Shown here: positions 43,084 through 51,022 of the stretch, one piece after another | Layout: the number at the start of each line of letters is the position of its first letter | Numbering within the stretch: position 1 is the first letter of the stretch | NCBI GenBank assembly: GCA_031365665.1 | Contig: JANLYO010000195.1 | Location: 6,404 to 70,403 of the forward strand | Reading direction: 5' to 3' | Source: JANYCG01 sp031365665 | Lineage (GTDB): Bacteria > Pseudomonadota > Gammaproteobacteria > Burkholderiales > Burkholderiaceae_C | DNA: 64,000 nucleotides | The notes under the pieces: generated by a model | Databases searched by the model: none | Told to the model about the DNA's origin: nothing | What the model saw: the letters and a program-made list of their open reading frames with translations, nothing else | Translations under genes and position numbers: made by a program

Positions 43084-44583
43084 CTACCGGCTGTAAGCCG
43101 TCTCGCCATGGCTGGTGATGTCCAGGCCTTCGCGCTCTTCTTCTTCCGGTACCCGCAGGCCGACCACCGCGTCGACAATTTTGTAGGCCGCGAAAGACAC
43201 CACGCCTGACCAGACAATCGTCAACAACACGGCTTTGAGCTGGACCCAGACTTGCGACGCAATCGGTGCCGAGGTGACCGCAGCGGTTACCCAGTCACCC
43301 ACCATGCCAGGGCCACCGAGGGCTTGCGAGTTGAACACGCCGGTCAGCAAGGCCCCGACGATGCCACCGACGCCGTGCACACCAAATACGTCCAGGGAGT
43401 CATCAGCGCCGAGCATTTTCTTCAGGCCATTGACGCCCCACAGGCAGGCAAAACCAGCGATGAAACCAATGATGATGGCACCCATCAGGCCAACATTGCC
43501 GCAGGCTGGGGTGATGGCCACGAGGCCCGCCACCGCGCCGGACGCAGCACCCAACATCGAGGCTTTGCCGGTTTTGAGCGATTCACCGATGCACCAGGCC
43601 AACACGGCGGCTGCCGTGGCGGAGAAGGTGTTCATGAAGGCCAGCACAGCGGTGCCGTTGGCTTCCAGGGCGGAGCCTGCATTAAAGCCGAACCAGCCGA
43701 CCCACAACAAGGCGGCGCCGACCATGGTCAAGGTCAGGCTGTGCGGTGCCATGGCTTCTTTGCCGTAACCCACCCGTTTGCCGATCACGAAGGCGCCGAC
43801 CAGGCCCGCCACAGCGGCGTTGATGTGCACCACAGTGCCGCCGGCGAAGTCCAGCGCGCCCCACTGCCAGATCAGGCCGGCTTTGGCGTTCATCGCATCG
43901 ACCACTTCCTTGGACGTGTAGGCATCCGGCCCCATCCAGTACCAGACCATGTGGGCCATGGGGGTGTAGCTGAAGGTGAACCAAAGGGCCATAAACAGCA
44001 ACATGGCGGAGAACTTGATGCGTTCGGCAAAGGCGCCGATGATCAGGCAGCAGGTGATGGCTGCAAATGTGGCCTGGAACGCCATGAACAAGAGTTCTGG
44101 AATCACAACGCCTTTGCTGAAGGTGGCGGCCATGGCGAATTCACCCTTCATCGGGTCGAACAAGCCCTTCATGAAGAGCCGGTCAAACCCGCCAATATAG
44201 GCATTGCCCTCGGTGAACGCCAGGCTGTAGCCGTAAATGCACCACAAGACGACGATCATCGAGAAGGTGACAAACACCTGCATCAGCACGGATAGCATGT
44301 TTTTGCTACGCACCAGACCGCCATAGAACAGCGCCAGTCCAGGGATCGACATCATGATGACGAAAGCCGTGGCAACAATCATCCAGGAGACGTCGCCTTT
44401 GTTGGGCACGGGCGCGGGTGCGGCTGATGCAGCAGCGGCGGGTGCCGGCGCGGCGGCGGTGGCCGCAGCAGGTGCGGCAGCTTCAGAAGCGGCAGCGGCA
44501 GGCGCAACGGCCTGCGCCAGAGCGAGGGAGCCAAAGCCAAGCAGGCCCAGTCCCAATACGAAGGAAGCAATGAGTTTTTTCAT
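43084..44583 (-). CDS. amtB: Ammonium transporter AmtB
   Basis: 499-residue NH4+/NH3 channel, eleven-helix inner-membrane trimer. A signal peptide (MKKLIASFVLGLGLLGFGSLALAQ) is followed by an Ala/Pro-rich linker of about 40 residues before the first helix (WMIVATAFVIMMSIPGLALFYGG), longer than in typical AmtB. LALFYGGLVRSKN and the conserved histidine regions (LDFAGGTVVHINAAVAGL; VHGVGGIVGALLTG) are intact. It lies 31 bases after glnK, so GlnK will block its cytoplasmic pore when nitrogen is plentiful. Confidence 0.96.
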   Translation of the reverse strand: MKKLIASFVLGLGLLGFGSLALAQAVAPAAAASEAAAPAAATAAAPAPAAAASAAPAPVPNKGDVSWMIVATAFVIMMSIPGLALFYGGLVRSKNMLSVLMQVFVTFSMIVVLWCIYGYSLAFTEGNAYIGGFDRLFMKGLFDPMKGEFAMAATFSKGVVIPELLFMAFQATFAAITCCLIIGAFAERIKFSAMLLFMALWFTFSYTPMAHMVWYWMGPDAYTSKEVVDAMNAKAGLIWQWGALDFAGGTVVHINAAVAGLVGAFVIGKRVGYGKEAMAPHSLTLTMVGAALLWVGWFGFNAGSALEANGTAVLAFMNTFSATAAAVLAWCIGESLKTGKASMLGAASGAVAGLVAITPACGNVGLMGAIIIGFIAGFACLWGVNGLKKMLGADDSLDVFGVHGVGGIVGALLTGVFNSQALGGPGMVGDWVTAAVTSAPIASQVWVQLKAVLLTIVWSGVVSFAAYKIVDAVVGLRVPEEEEREGLDITSHGETAYSR

Positions 44584-44614
44584 GGTTGTTTCTCTTTTTT
44601 AGGTGGCCGGGGGC

Positions 44615-44953
44615 TTAAAGCGCCTCTTTGCCGGTTTCGCCGGTACGGATGCGCACCACCTGCTCGAGGTCATAGACAAAAATCTTGCCGTCGCCGATCT
44701 TGCCGGTGCGGGCTGCGCCCTCGATGGCTTCGATGGCCCGGTCGACCAGCTCATCGGAAATGGCGGCTTCGATCTTCACTTTGGGCAAAAAATCGACCAC
44801 GTATTCCGCGCCACGGTACAGCTCGGTGTGGCCCTTTTGGCGGCCAAAACCTTTGACCTCGGTGACAGTGATGCCCTGCACGCCCATGCCGGAGAGCGCT
44901 TCGCGCACTTCGTCAAGCTTGAAGGGTTTGATGATGGCGGTGACCAGCTTCAT
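44615..44953 (-). CDS. glnK: PII-type nitrogen regulatory protein GlnK
   Basis: 112-residue trimeric signal protein binding ATP/ADP and 2-oxoglutarate. Uridylylation site Y51 lies in the T-loop GRQKGHTELYRGAEYVVDF, and the C-loop GKIGDGKIFVYDLEQVVRIRTGETG is intact. Linked to amtB downstream and the TorF-type porin upstream behind one sigma-54 promoter, the usual layout for nitrogen limitation genes. Confidence 0.96.
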   Translation of the reverse strand: MKLVTAIIKPFKLDEVREALSGMGVQGITVTEVKGFGRQKGHTELYRGAEYVVDFLPKVKIEAAISDELVDRAIEAIEGAARTGKIGDGKIFVYDLEQVVRIRTGETGKEAL

Positions 44954-44995
44954 GTTGTTTCCTTATGTAATGAGCAAAAAACGGCGCTTGGCCGA

Positions 44996-45781
44996 TCAGA
45001 AGCTGTATTTCAGACCGAGGGCTGCGCCGCTCTTGCCGATGAAATTGGTGTTGCCGTTGGTATTGGCGTAAAACACTTGGTTGGCATCTGTGCCATAAAC
45101 GGCCAGGGACGCCGAGAAACCATTGCCGAAGTCTTTGCCCAGCGTCAGCGCGAAGTCGGAATAATCACCCAAATTGCCGGCCTGGCCTTTGACCACTTGG
45201 CGGCCCACGTGCGGCGTCAAGCTGAAACCATTGCCGAGGTCAAAAGCGGCAGACAGGTCAATGTAATTGCTGCCGCTGCTGTTCAAAAAGCCCAGGAAGT
45301 TGCCCGCGCTTTGGCTGTATTTCAGGGTGACGACGCTGTAAGTCAACGCACCGTAGACTTCGGTCGTATTGGCGTTCGTCACACCGGGGAAACCTGGCGT
45401 ACCGGCAGCGCCGGAGTTGTTGCCCGGATAGATGTAGCCGATCAGGCCGACATCAAAACCAAACCCAGCGGCGATCTCGCCTTTGTAACCGGCGTACAGA
45501 TCAAGCTCAAAATCGCCTTGGGTCGCGCCATTGAATTGTTTCACCCAAGACACAGGGGAAGCCCACGCACCGGCGTAGAAACCGCTCTTGTGGGAGAAGT
45601 CCACGCCACCTTGCAGCGCAGCGGTGTAATTGGTCTGCGTCAAGCCCCGGAAACGGTAGTCGGTCACAACGCCTGCATTGAACGACAGTGTGTAATCAGG
45701 CTCGGGCGCCTTGGTTTGTGCCATGGCGGCCACGCTGACCAAAGATGCGGCAGCCAAAAGAGATATTGATTTGAAAGACAT
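44996..45781 (-). CDS. TorF-family putative porin (Gcw_chp), first gene of nitrogen operon
   Basis: 261-residue outer-membrane beta-barrel. Signal peptide MSFKSISLLAAASLVSVAAMAQ, followed by SFNAGVVTDYRFRGLTQTNYTAALQGGVDFSHKSGFYAGAWAS, the Gcw_chp signature, alternating strands, and C-terminal aromatic LGLKYSF. Placement ahead of glnK-amtB implies uptake of nitrogen compounds across the outer membrane. A divergent paralogue lies upstream at 46011. Confidence 0.88.
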   Translation of the reverse strand: MSFKSISLLAAASLVSVAAMAQTKAPEPDYTLSFNAGVVTDYRFRGLTQTNYTAALQGGVDFSHKSGFYAGAWASPVSWVKQFNGATQGDFELDLYAGYKGEIAAGFGFDVGLIGYIYPGNNSGAAGTPGFPGVTNANTTEVYGALTYSVVTLKYSQSAGNFLGFLNSSGSNYIDLSAAFDLGNGFSLTPHVGRQVVKGQAGNLGDYSDFALTLGKDFGNGFSASLAVYGTDANQVFYANTNGNTNFIGKSGAALGLKYSF

Positions 45782-45814
45782 GAAACACTCCGTGCAGTTG
45801 ATAGATGGGAGGAC

Positions 45815-45838
45815 TCATGCACAGACCATGCCAAGGCG
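45815..45838 (-). promoter_or_regulatory. Sigma-54 promoter of porin-glnK-amtB operon
   Basis: Minus strand TTGGCATGGTCTGTGCAT: GG (45832-45831), ten bases, GC (45820-45819), the invariant sigma-54 spacing. Predicted start near 45807, about 26 bases before the ATG. It fits TGGCAC-N5-TTGCA with two differences. Confidence 0.75.
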
Positions 45839-45855
45839 GGTCGCCAGCAACAAAC

Positions 45856-45946
45856 TGCACTCCAAGGTGCAAACGCAAGGCCGCAACAAGCTAAACATCA
45901 CCTTTTTGGTGCGAAATTCGTATTTTCTTTGGGTGCGCACCAAAAT
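45856..45946 (-). promoter_or_regulatory. Candidate NtrC enhancer sites
   Basis: Three dyads lie upstream of the sigma-54 promoter: TGCACTCCAAGGTGCA (45856-45871), CACC-TTTTT-GGTGCG (45899-45913) and GGGTGCGCACC (45931-45941), all resembling TGCAC-N5-GTGCA. The two distal sites lie about 95-140 bases from the predicted start, usual for NtrC. Confidence 0.65.
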
Positions 45947-46010
45947 GCGGCGGCTTAAGAGATGAGCGCAATCTGCGCAAATCAAACTGGTGATAGTGCG
46001 AGCGCGGGGC

Positions 46011-46889
46011 TCAGAAGGCGTATTTCAGCCCTGCCGCTAGGCCAATGCGGCCGGTAAAGTCGCTGCCCGGCAACACATACAGGCTTTGCCCAGCCTGTGT
46101 CCCCAAAGCGGTGACAGTCAGCGACAAGCCGTTGGCAAAGGTTTTTCCCAAAGTGAGCGAGTAGTCAGTGAACGCCAGCGGGTTTTGGCTGGCGACGTCT
46201 TGTTTGCCGATGCGCGGCGCCAGGCTGTAGCCATTGCCCAAGTCAAAGTTCGCCGACAGGTCGATATATTGGCTGGCGGCAATCGCTGCACTGCCTGAGC
46301 CAGCGGCTGCACCAGCACTTAATCCCGGCCCCAACAAGTTAGCCAAATTGCGTGAATATTTCGCCGTAAACAAGCCCCAGGTCACTGCGCCATAGACTTC
46401 ATTTTGACTCCCGACAGCCTGCCCGGAGAAGATATCCGCCCGATTGCCCAAGCCACTGCCACCATTGGCAAAACGCTGCACACCCACGTCCAGCCAGACT
46501 TTTTTGCCAATTTCACTGCGAAACCCGGCGTAAATGTCCAGATCGGAAGAAGGCACGGACTTGCCCAGCGCACCGCCCACGTTGTGTTGGCCATCCCAGC
46601 GGATGCCCGAGCCCCAAGCCCCCAGGTACAGGCCGTGTTTCAGGTTGATATCCAAGCCCGTGGGCCAACTGGCCCCCAAGCGGGTGCTGGTGACCTGGCG
46701 ATTAAGACGGGTTTCAGGACGGGCTTCGCCTATGGCGTTTGACTCACGTTCCAGCAAGTCTGCGGCGGTCGAGGCGAGCGAATAGCTGCCCCGGCTTTGT
46801 GCCTGGGCCAGAGCGCCCGCCAGACAAGCCGCCACCGCTACGGCAAGCGTTGTTTTGGCCACATGGACGATGAACGAATGGGGCGACAC
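46011..46889 (-). CDS. TorF-family putative porin, divergent paralogue
   Basis: 292-residue outer-membrane protein with a long signal region (VAKTTLAVAVAACLAGALAQAQ) and Gcw_chp-like strands (LDINLKHGLYLGAWGSGIRW, DLDIYAGFRSEIGKKVWLDVGV, QYIDLSANFDLGNGYSLAPRIGKQDV, terminal AAGLKYAF). It matches the porin at 44996 in the C-terminal half. GTG 46889 with GGGAG upstream is preferred over TTG 46922. It ends about 230 bases before the sigma-54 region of the nitrogen operon and shows no RpoN promoter of its own. Confidence 0.75.
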   Translation of the reverse strand: MSPHSFIVHVAKTTLAVAVAACLAGALAQAQSRGSYSLASTAADLLERESNAIGEARPETRLNRQVTSTRLGASWPTGLDINLKHGLYLGAWGSGIRWDGQHNVGGALGKSVPSSDLDIYAGFRSEIGKKVWLDVGVQRFANGGSGLGNRADIFSGQAVGSQNEVYGAVTWGLFTAKYSRNLANLLGPGLSAGAAAGSGSAAIAASQYIDLSANFDLGNGYSLAPRIGKQDVASQNPLAFTDYSLTLGKTFANGLSLTVTALGTQAGQSLYVLPGSDFTGRIGLAAGLKYAF

Positions 46890-47063
46890 GTTTTTCTCCC
46901 AACCAACTCCAAACGGGCACAAACCTAGTATGTGATGCGTTATCGAACCGGCTGCAATTCATTATGCACACAAGCCGCTGTTTTTTAAAGGCCGATAAGC
47001 GTGACTTATTCACGCCTCTTGGTAGGTACTTGATAGGCGCATGTTTATTTGCTTCATTTAGAA

Positions 47064-47083
47064 TACTGTATAAATAGCCAGTT
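47064..47083. promoter_or_regulatory. LexA-like dyad upstream of comM
   Basis: TACTGTATAAATAGCCAGTT contains CTG-N10-CAG and 16 of 20 positions of the gammaproteobacterial SOS box consensus. It is 49 bases before the comM start and overlaps TATAAAT, a possible -10 box. A chance match in an AT-rich gap is possible. Confidence 0.35.
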
Positions 47084-47131
47084 ATTTTTATTCCCCTTTT
47101 CAATCACCCTCTTTGCACCAAGGAATACCGT

Positions 47132-48727
47132 TTGAGCCTGTCGCTTGTCCAAAGCCGTGCCCTATTGGGTTTGAGTGCCGCTGCCGTCACGGTGGAGGTG
47201 CATTTGAGCAATGGGCTGCCCAGTTTCACACTGGTGGGCCTGGCGGATGTCGAGGTGAAAGAAGCCCGCGAGCGGGTGCGGTCTGCCATTCAAAACTCAG
47301 GCCTGGAGTTTCCGCAAAACAAACGCATCACTGTCAACTTGGCCCCGGCAGACCTGCCCAAAGACTCAGGCCGTTTTGATTTGCCCATTGCCATGGGCAT
47401 TTTGGCAGCCACCGGTCAGGTCGATGGCGCACGCCTCGCCGGACATGAGTTTGCCGGGGAGTTGTCGCTCTCTGGCGAGTTGCGTCCGGAGCGCGGCGCC
47501 CTGGCCATGAGTTTGGCGCTGCACGGCGGTGGCGCTGACGCATCCGCGCGCGCCGTCAAACTGGTGCTGCCTACGCAAAGCGCCGAAGAAGCCGCCCTGG
47601 TGCCTGACGCCATGGTCTATCGCGCGCGGCATCTGCTGGACGTGGTGGCGCAGTTTTTGCCGCTTTCATCGGACCACTCGGCCGATCGCCCGCCCGAGGC
47701 GGGTGCGGTGGCGGTGTCCTCAACAAGCGATGCTGGTGCAGGTTGGGCGCGTGTCTTGCCCGCCGCCATCACCACCTGCGCACACTACGCCGATATGGCC
47801 GACGTGAAAGGCCAAGCCGGCGCCAAACGCGCCCTTGAAATCGCCGCTGCGGGCGGCCATAGCATTTTGCTCACGGGCCCGCCGGGCGCTGGCAAATCCA
47901 TGCTGGCGCAGCGCTTCGCCTCTTTGTTGCCACCCATGACGACGCAAGAAGCGCTGGAAAGCGCCGCCGTGGCCTCCGTCGGTGGCCGGTTTCTACTGGC
48001 CAACTGGGCGCAGCGCCCCACCGGTAGCCCGCACCACACCGCCAGCGCGGTGGCCTTGGTGGGCGGCGGCTCGCCACCCCGGCCCGGTGAAATCTCCCTG
48101 GCGCATAACGGCGTTTTGTTTCTGGACGAGTTGCCTGAATTCCCAAGAGCGGCTTTGGAGGCCTTGCGCGAGCCCCTGGAGACCGGCACCATCACCATCT
48201 CGCGCGCCGCCCGGCGCAGCGAGTTCCCGGCGCGCTTTCAGCTGGTCGCAGCGATGAACCCCTGCCCGTGCGGCTATTTGGGCTCCAACCTGAAGGCTTG
48301 CCGGTGCACGCCCGACCAAGTTGCCCGTTATCAAGGCAAATTGAGCGGCCCGCTGATCGACCGCATCGACCTGCACATCGAAGTGCCCAACATGCCCGCC
48401 GACGAGCTCCTGCACGCCGCACCAGGGGAGGCCAGCAGCGCCATCCGCGCGCGTTGTGTGGCCGCCCGCGAGCGCGCCCACGCCCGCCAGGGCAAAACCA
48501 ACCAGGCCCTGCAAGGCAAAGAGATCGACGCCCATTTGCTGCTGGACCCTGCCGCCGCCAAGTTTTTGAACGTCGCCGCCACCCGCCTGGGCTGGTCAGG
48601 CCGCAGCACCCACCGCGCCCTCAAAGTGGCCCGCACCATCGCCGACCTGGCCGGGGCGCACACCACCCAGGTGACCCACGTGGCCGAGGCGATCCAGTAC
48701 CGGCGGGCACTGCGCACGGCAAGTTAG
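47132..48727 (+). CDS. comM: ComM/YifB-family AAA+ ATPase (Mg-chelatase-like)
   Basis: 531-residue hexameric branch-migration helicase used in natural transformation. N-terminal ChlI-like domain SLVQSRALLGLSAAAVTVEVHLSNGLPSFTLVGLAD, AAA+ Walker A GPPGAGKSMLAQRF near residue 250, sensor region FLDELPEFPRAALEALREPLE, and C-terminal Mg_chelatase_C (STRAxHR-equivalent GRSTHRALKVARTIADL). Start is TTG 47132 with AAGGA at 47120; no ATG precedes the conserved MSLSLVQSRA. A LexA-like dyad lies upstream. Confidence 0.92.
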   Translation: MSLSLVQSRALLGLSAAAVTVEVHLSNGLPSFTLVGLADVEVKEARERVRSAIQNSGLEFPQNKRITVNLAPADLPKDSGRFDLPIAMGILAATGQVDGARLAGHEFAGELSLSGELRPERGALAMSLALHGGGADASARAVKLVLPTQSAEEAALVPDAMVYRARHLLDVVAQFLPLSSDHSADRPPEAGAVAVSSTSDAGAGWARVLPAAITTCAHYADMADVKGQAGAKRALEIAAAGGHSILLTGPPGAGKSMLAQRFASLLPPMTTQEALESAAVASVGGRFLLANWAQRPTGSPHHTASAVALVGGGSPPRPGEISLAHNGVLFLDELPEFPRAALEALREPLETGTITISRAARRSEFPARFQLVAAMNPCPCGYLGSNLKACRCTPDQVARYQGKLSGPLIDRIDLHIEVPNMPADELLHAAPGEASSAIRARCVAARERAHARQGKTNQALQGKEIDAHLLLDPAAAKFLNVAATRLGWSGRSTHRALKVARTIADLAGAHTTQVTHVAEAIQYRRALRTAS

Positions 48728-48728
48728 T

Positions 48729-48842
48729 TGTTATAAAATATATAGCAATATATCTAAATAATACGTGGACTAGAGTGAATTTTTCATAAAAATCTGCGCA
48801 AAACCAGATTTCGACATCAATCATACCCATTTTGGGGTTTTG
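48729..48842 (+). repeat. AT-rich dispersed repeat, copy C
   Basis: TAGCAA at 48743, 17 bases ending ATACG, TGGACTAGAGTG, TCTGCGCA, then CCCATTTTGGG at 48826, 83 bases from the hexamer. It lies directly after comM. B and C also share ATCAATC and TACCCATTTTGGGGTTT, in opposite orientation at the palindrome. Confidence 0.75.
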
Positions 48843-48987
48843 TGTGCCGACTGGCGCGCCCACGGGCTCGAGCAAAATAAGCCCATGCACCGCCTGCACT
48901 GCACTTTCCACCCGCATCTGATCGTCCCCTTGGCCAATGCCCAAGTCATCGCTTGATTTTTCTCCTCAAGCGCCCCTGCCTTTGACC

Positions 48988-50340
48988 ATGCCCACCCCCT
49001 ACAACCGCCCCTTCGTCGGCTGGCTCTCACTGGCGCAGCTCATTAGCTGGGGCAGCGTGTTTTACCTGTTCGCGCTGGTGATGGGGCCGGTGGAGCAGGC
49101 GCTGGGCGTGGGGCGTGTGCAGTCTTCGCTGGCCTTCAGCCTGTGCCTGTTGACGGATGGCCTGCTGGCTTTTTGGGTCGGGCGTTTGATCGACCGCGGG
49201 TTTGAGCGCGCGGTGATGACGACCGGCTCCGTGCTGCTGGCCCTGGGCCTGGCGTTGCACGCGCGGGTCACCAGCCTGACTGGTTTTTACACCGTGTGGA
49301 TATTGCTGGGTGTAGGCATGGCGATGACCTTATACCAGCCGGTGTTTGCGGTCGTCACGCGGCGCTTTCCCCAGGACTTTCGCCGTGCCATCATCACCAT
49401 GACTTTTCTGGGCGGCCTGGCCAGCACGGTGTTTATCCCGCTGACCTCGTGGTTGATCTCGACGATGGGCTGGCGCGGCGCGGTGGGCGTGCTGGCGGCC
49501 TTGAATCTGCTGGTGTGTGCGCCTTTGCACTACTTTTGGCTGCGGGGCGCTCCCAAAAAAGTAGCATTTGATACACATAATACGAGGGCCGATGCTGAAA
49601 TTTGCCCATCATCGGTGAGCGACCAGGCGGCGGGGTTAGCCCCAGAATCGACACCGCCATCGAGGCACGCATCGATACCCGCAGCGCGATCTGACACGAC
49701 CACCGCCACCCCGGTCAAGCCACCCGCCACCTCACTCAGCGCCCATCTCACCAGCGCGCCCTATTTGCTGATCGGCCTCTCCATCGCCCTCATGACGGTC
49801 GCCACCGCCGCGCTGCCCTCGCACATGGTGACGCTGTTGCGCGAATACGGGCTGGACGAGCGCTGGGTCATCGCCGTACCAGCGGGCATCGGCCTGTTGC
49901 AGGTGTTTGGGCGCCTGCTTTTGTATTTCTTCGAGCACCGGTTTGACGTGCACGTGGCGAATTTGCTCATCCCCTGCCTGATGCCGCTGGGCCTGTCGAT
50001 GTTGCTCGTCGCGCCCTGGGTGGCAACACCGCAAAGTCAAGCCATGTTGCTGTTTTTGGCAGCTTTTGTGCTCTTGTGGGGCATGGGCAACGGCATGTTG
50101 ACCATCGTCAAAGGCACGGCGATGGCGCAATACGTCAGCCGCGAACACGTGGCCTCGCTCAACGGCGCGCTGGGCTTCCCGCTGGCCCTGGTGCGCGCCG
50201 CCGCCCCGCTGGGCCTGGGGCTGTTGTGGACCGCCCAGAGCGGTTACCGCAACGGCCTGATGGTGATGGTGGTGATGGCCATGGCCGGAGTCGTGGCGCT
50301 GGCCTTGGCGCAACGCATGGCGGTAAAGGCCGCAGGCTAA
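48988..50340 (+). CDS. MFS transporter with repeat-derived central loop
   Basis: 450-residue major facilitator transporter. The first six helices begin at VGWLSLAQLISWGSVFYLFALVMGP; motif A-like GRLIDRGFERAVMTTG lies in the 2-3 loop. Between helices 6 and 7 (about residues 185-250) is an unusually long hydrophilic loop, whose start is encoded by a copy of the AT-rich dispersed repeat (FDTHNTRADAEICPSS). The second half resumes at LIGLSIALMTVATAALPSHMVTLL. ATG 48988 is preferred; ATG 48937 in frame adds 17 residues. Substrate unknown. Confidence 0.85.
   Translation: MPTPYNRPFVGWLSLAQLISWGSVFYLFALVMGPVEQALGVGRVQSSLAFSLCLLTDGLLAFWVGRLIDRGFERAVMTTGSVLLALGLALHARVTSLTGFYTVWILLGVGMAMTLYQPVFAVVTRRFPQDFRRAIITMTFLGGLASTVFIPLTSWLISTMGWRGAVGVLAALNLLVCAPLHYFWLRGAPKKVAFDTHNTRADAEICPSSVSDQAAGLAPESTPPSRHASIPAARSDTTTATPVKPPATSLSAHLTSAPYLLIGLSIALMTVATAALPSHMVTLLREYGLDERWVIAVPAGIGLLQVFGRLLLYFFEHRFDVHVANLLIPCLMPLGLSMLLVAPWVATPQSQAMLLFLAAFVLLWGMGNGMLTIVKGTAMAQYVSREHVASLNGALGFPLALVRAAAPLGLGLLWTAQSGYRNGLMVMVVMAMAGVVALALAQRMAVKAAG
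49557..49604 (+). repeat. AT-rich dispersed repeat core inside MFS gene
   Basis: TAGCAT at 49562, then 17 bases ending ATACG, then AGGGCCGATGCTGAAATTTG. Same spacing as the intergenic copies. It is translated in frame in the cytoplasmic loop between the two transporter halves. Confidence 0.6.
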
Positions 50341-50353
50341 ACAGGTCAGCGGG

Positions 50354-50794
50354 TCAGCGCTGAATCATCGTTGTCCCCGTCGGCCCCGGCCCGGTCTCCT
50401 GGTACATCGCGTCGCCGTCTTTGGCCCAGACGTAGTGCGGCACGCCAGCGGGCGCGACGTAGACTGCGCCGGTCGGGATAGCGACGACTTTGGATTCATC
50501 AAAAGTTTCGCCAAAACCGACGTAAATCGTGCCGCTCAGGACGACAGAGATGCGCTCATCCGGGTGGGTATGCGGCGGAATACGCGCACCTTGCATCAGG
50601 CGAACGCGTTGCGCGTACAGGCCCGGTTTGCCCGGCGCGCCGATGAACCAGGCCGCCTGCAAACCCGGCATGGTCGGGACACCGGCCCAGGCGACCGCGT
50701 CTGGCAGGGTGGGCTGCGGGGCGGCGGGCGTTGTTTGCGCCGACGCGCTCAAGGCGCTGGCAGCGAGTGCGAGGGGGAGCAAAAAGTGGCGCAT
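50354..50794 (-). CDS. Secreted cupin-domain protein
   Basis: 146-residue single-cupin protein with signal peptide (MRHFLLPLALAASALSASAQ). Cupin motif 1 lies around IPPHTHPDERISVVLSGTIYVGFGE and motif 2 around GAVYVAPAGVPHYVWAKDG. The two histidines of HTH, an E and a later H suggest a metal site. It is expected in the periplasm. No partner genes; the function is unknown. It is transcribed toward the MFS gene end. Confidence 0.85.
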   Translation of the reverse strand: MRHFLLPLALAASALSASAQTTPAAPQPTLPDAVAWAGVPTMPGLQAAWFIGAPGKPGLYAQRVRLMQGARIPPHTHPDERISVVLSGTIYVGFGETFDESKVVAIPTGAVYVAPAGVPHYVWAKDGDAMYQETGPGPTGTTMIQR

Positions 50795-50944
50795 GCGGGT
50801 CTCCTGGGGTGTGATGGCTGGACAAATTCGACTGAAATGGCGCTGGAAGCGGCGGGTTTGGCTGAACCTTGAGCGATCAAAATAAACCTGTTTAATTTGA
50901 ATAAAATTGTAATTGTTGTTAAATTTTAAATAAATTATTTACTA

Positions 50945-50993
50945 AAGTAATAGCAAACTATAAATATAGCGCGTGAACTATATTCTATTTTTC
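50945..50993 (+). repeat. AT-rich dispersed repeat, copy E (partial)
   Basis: TAGCAA at 50951 and 17 bases ending GCGCG, then TGAACTATATTC. The 3' part diverges from the other copies. It sits in the AT-rich gap 50795-51022 that holds no gene. Confidence 0.5.
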
Positions 50994-51022
50994 TAGAATA
51001 GTAAGTGTTCAATATATTTATT

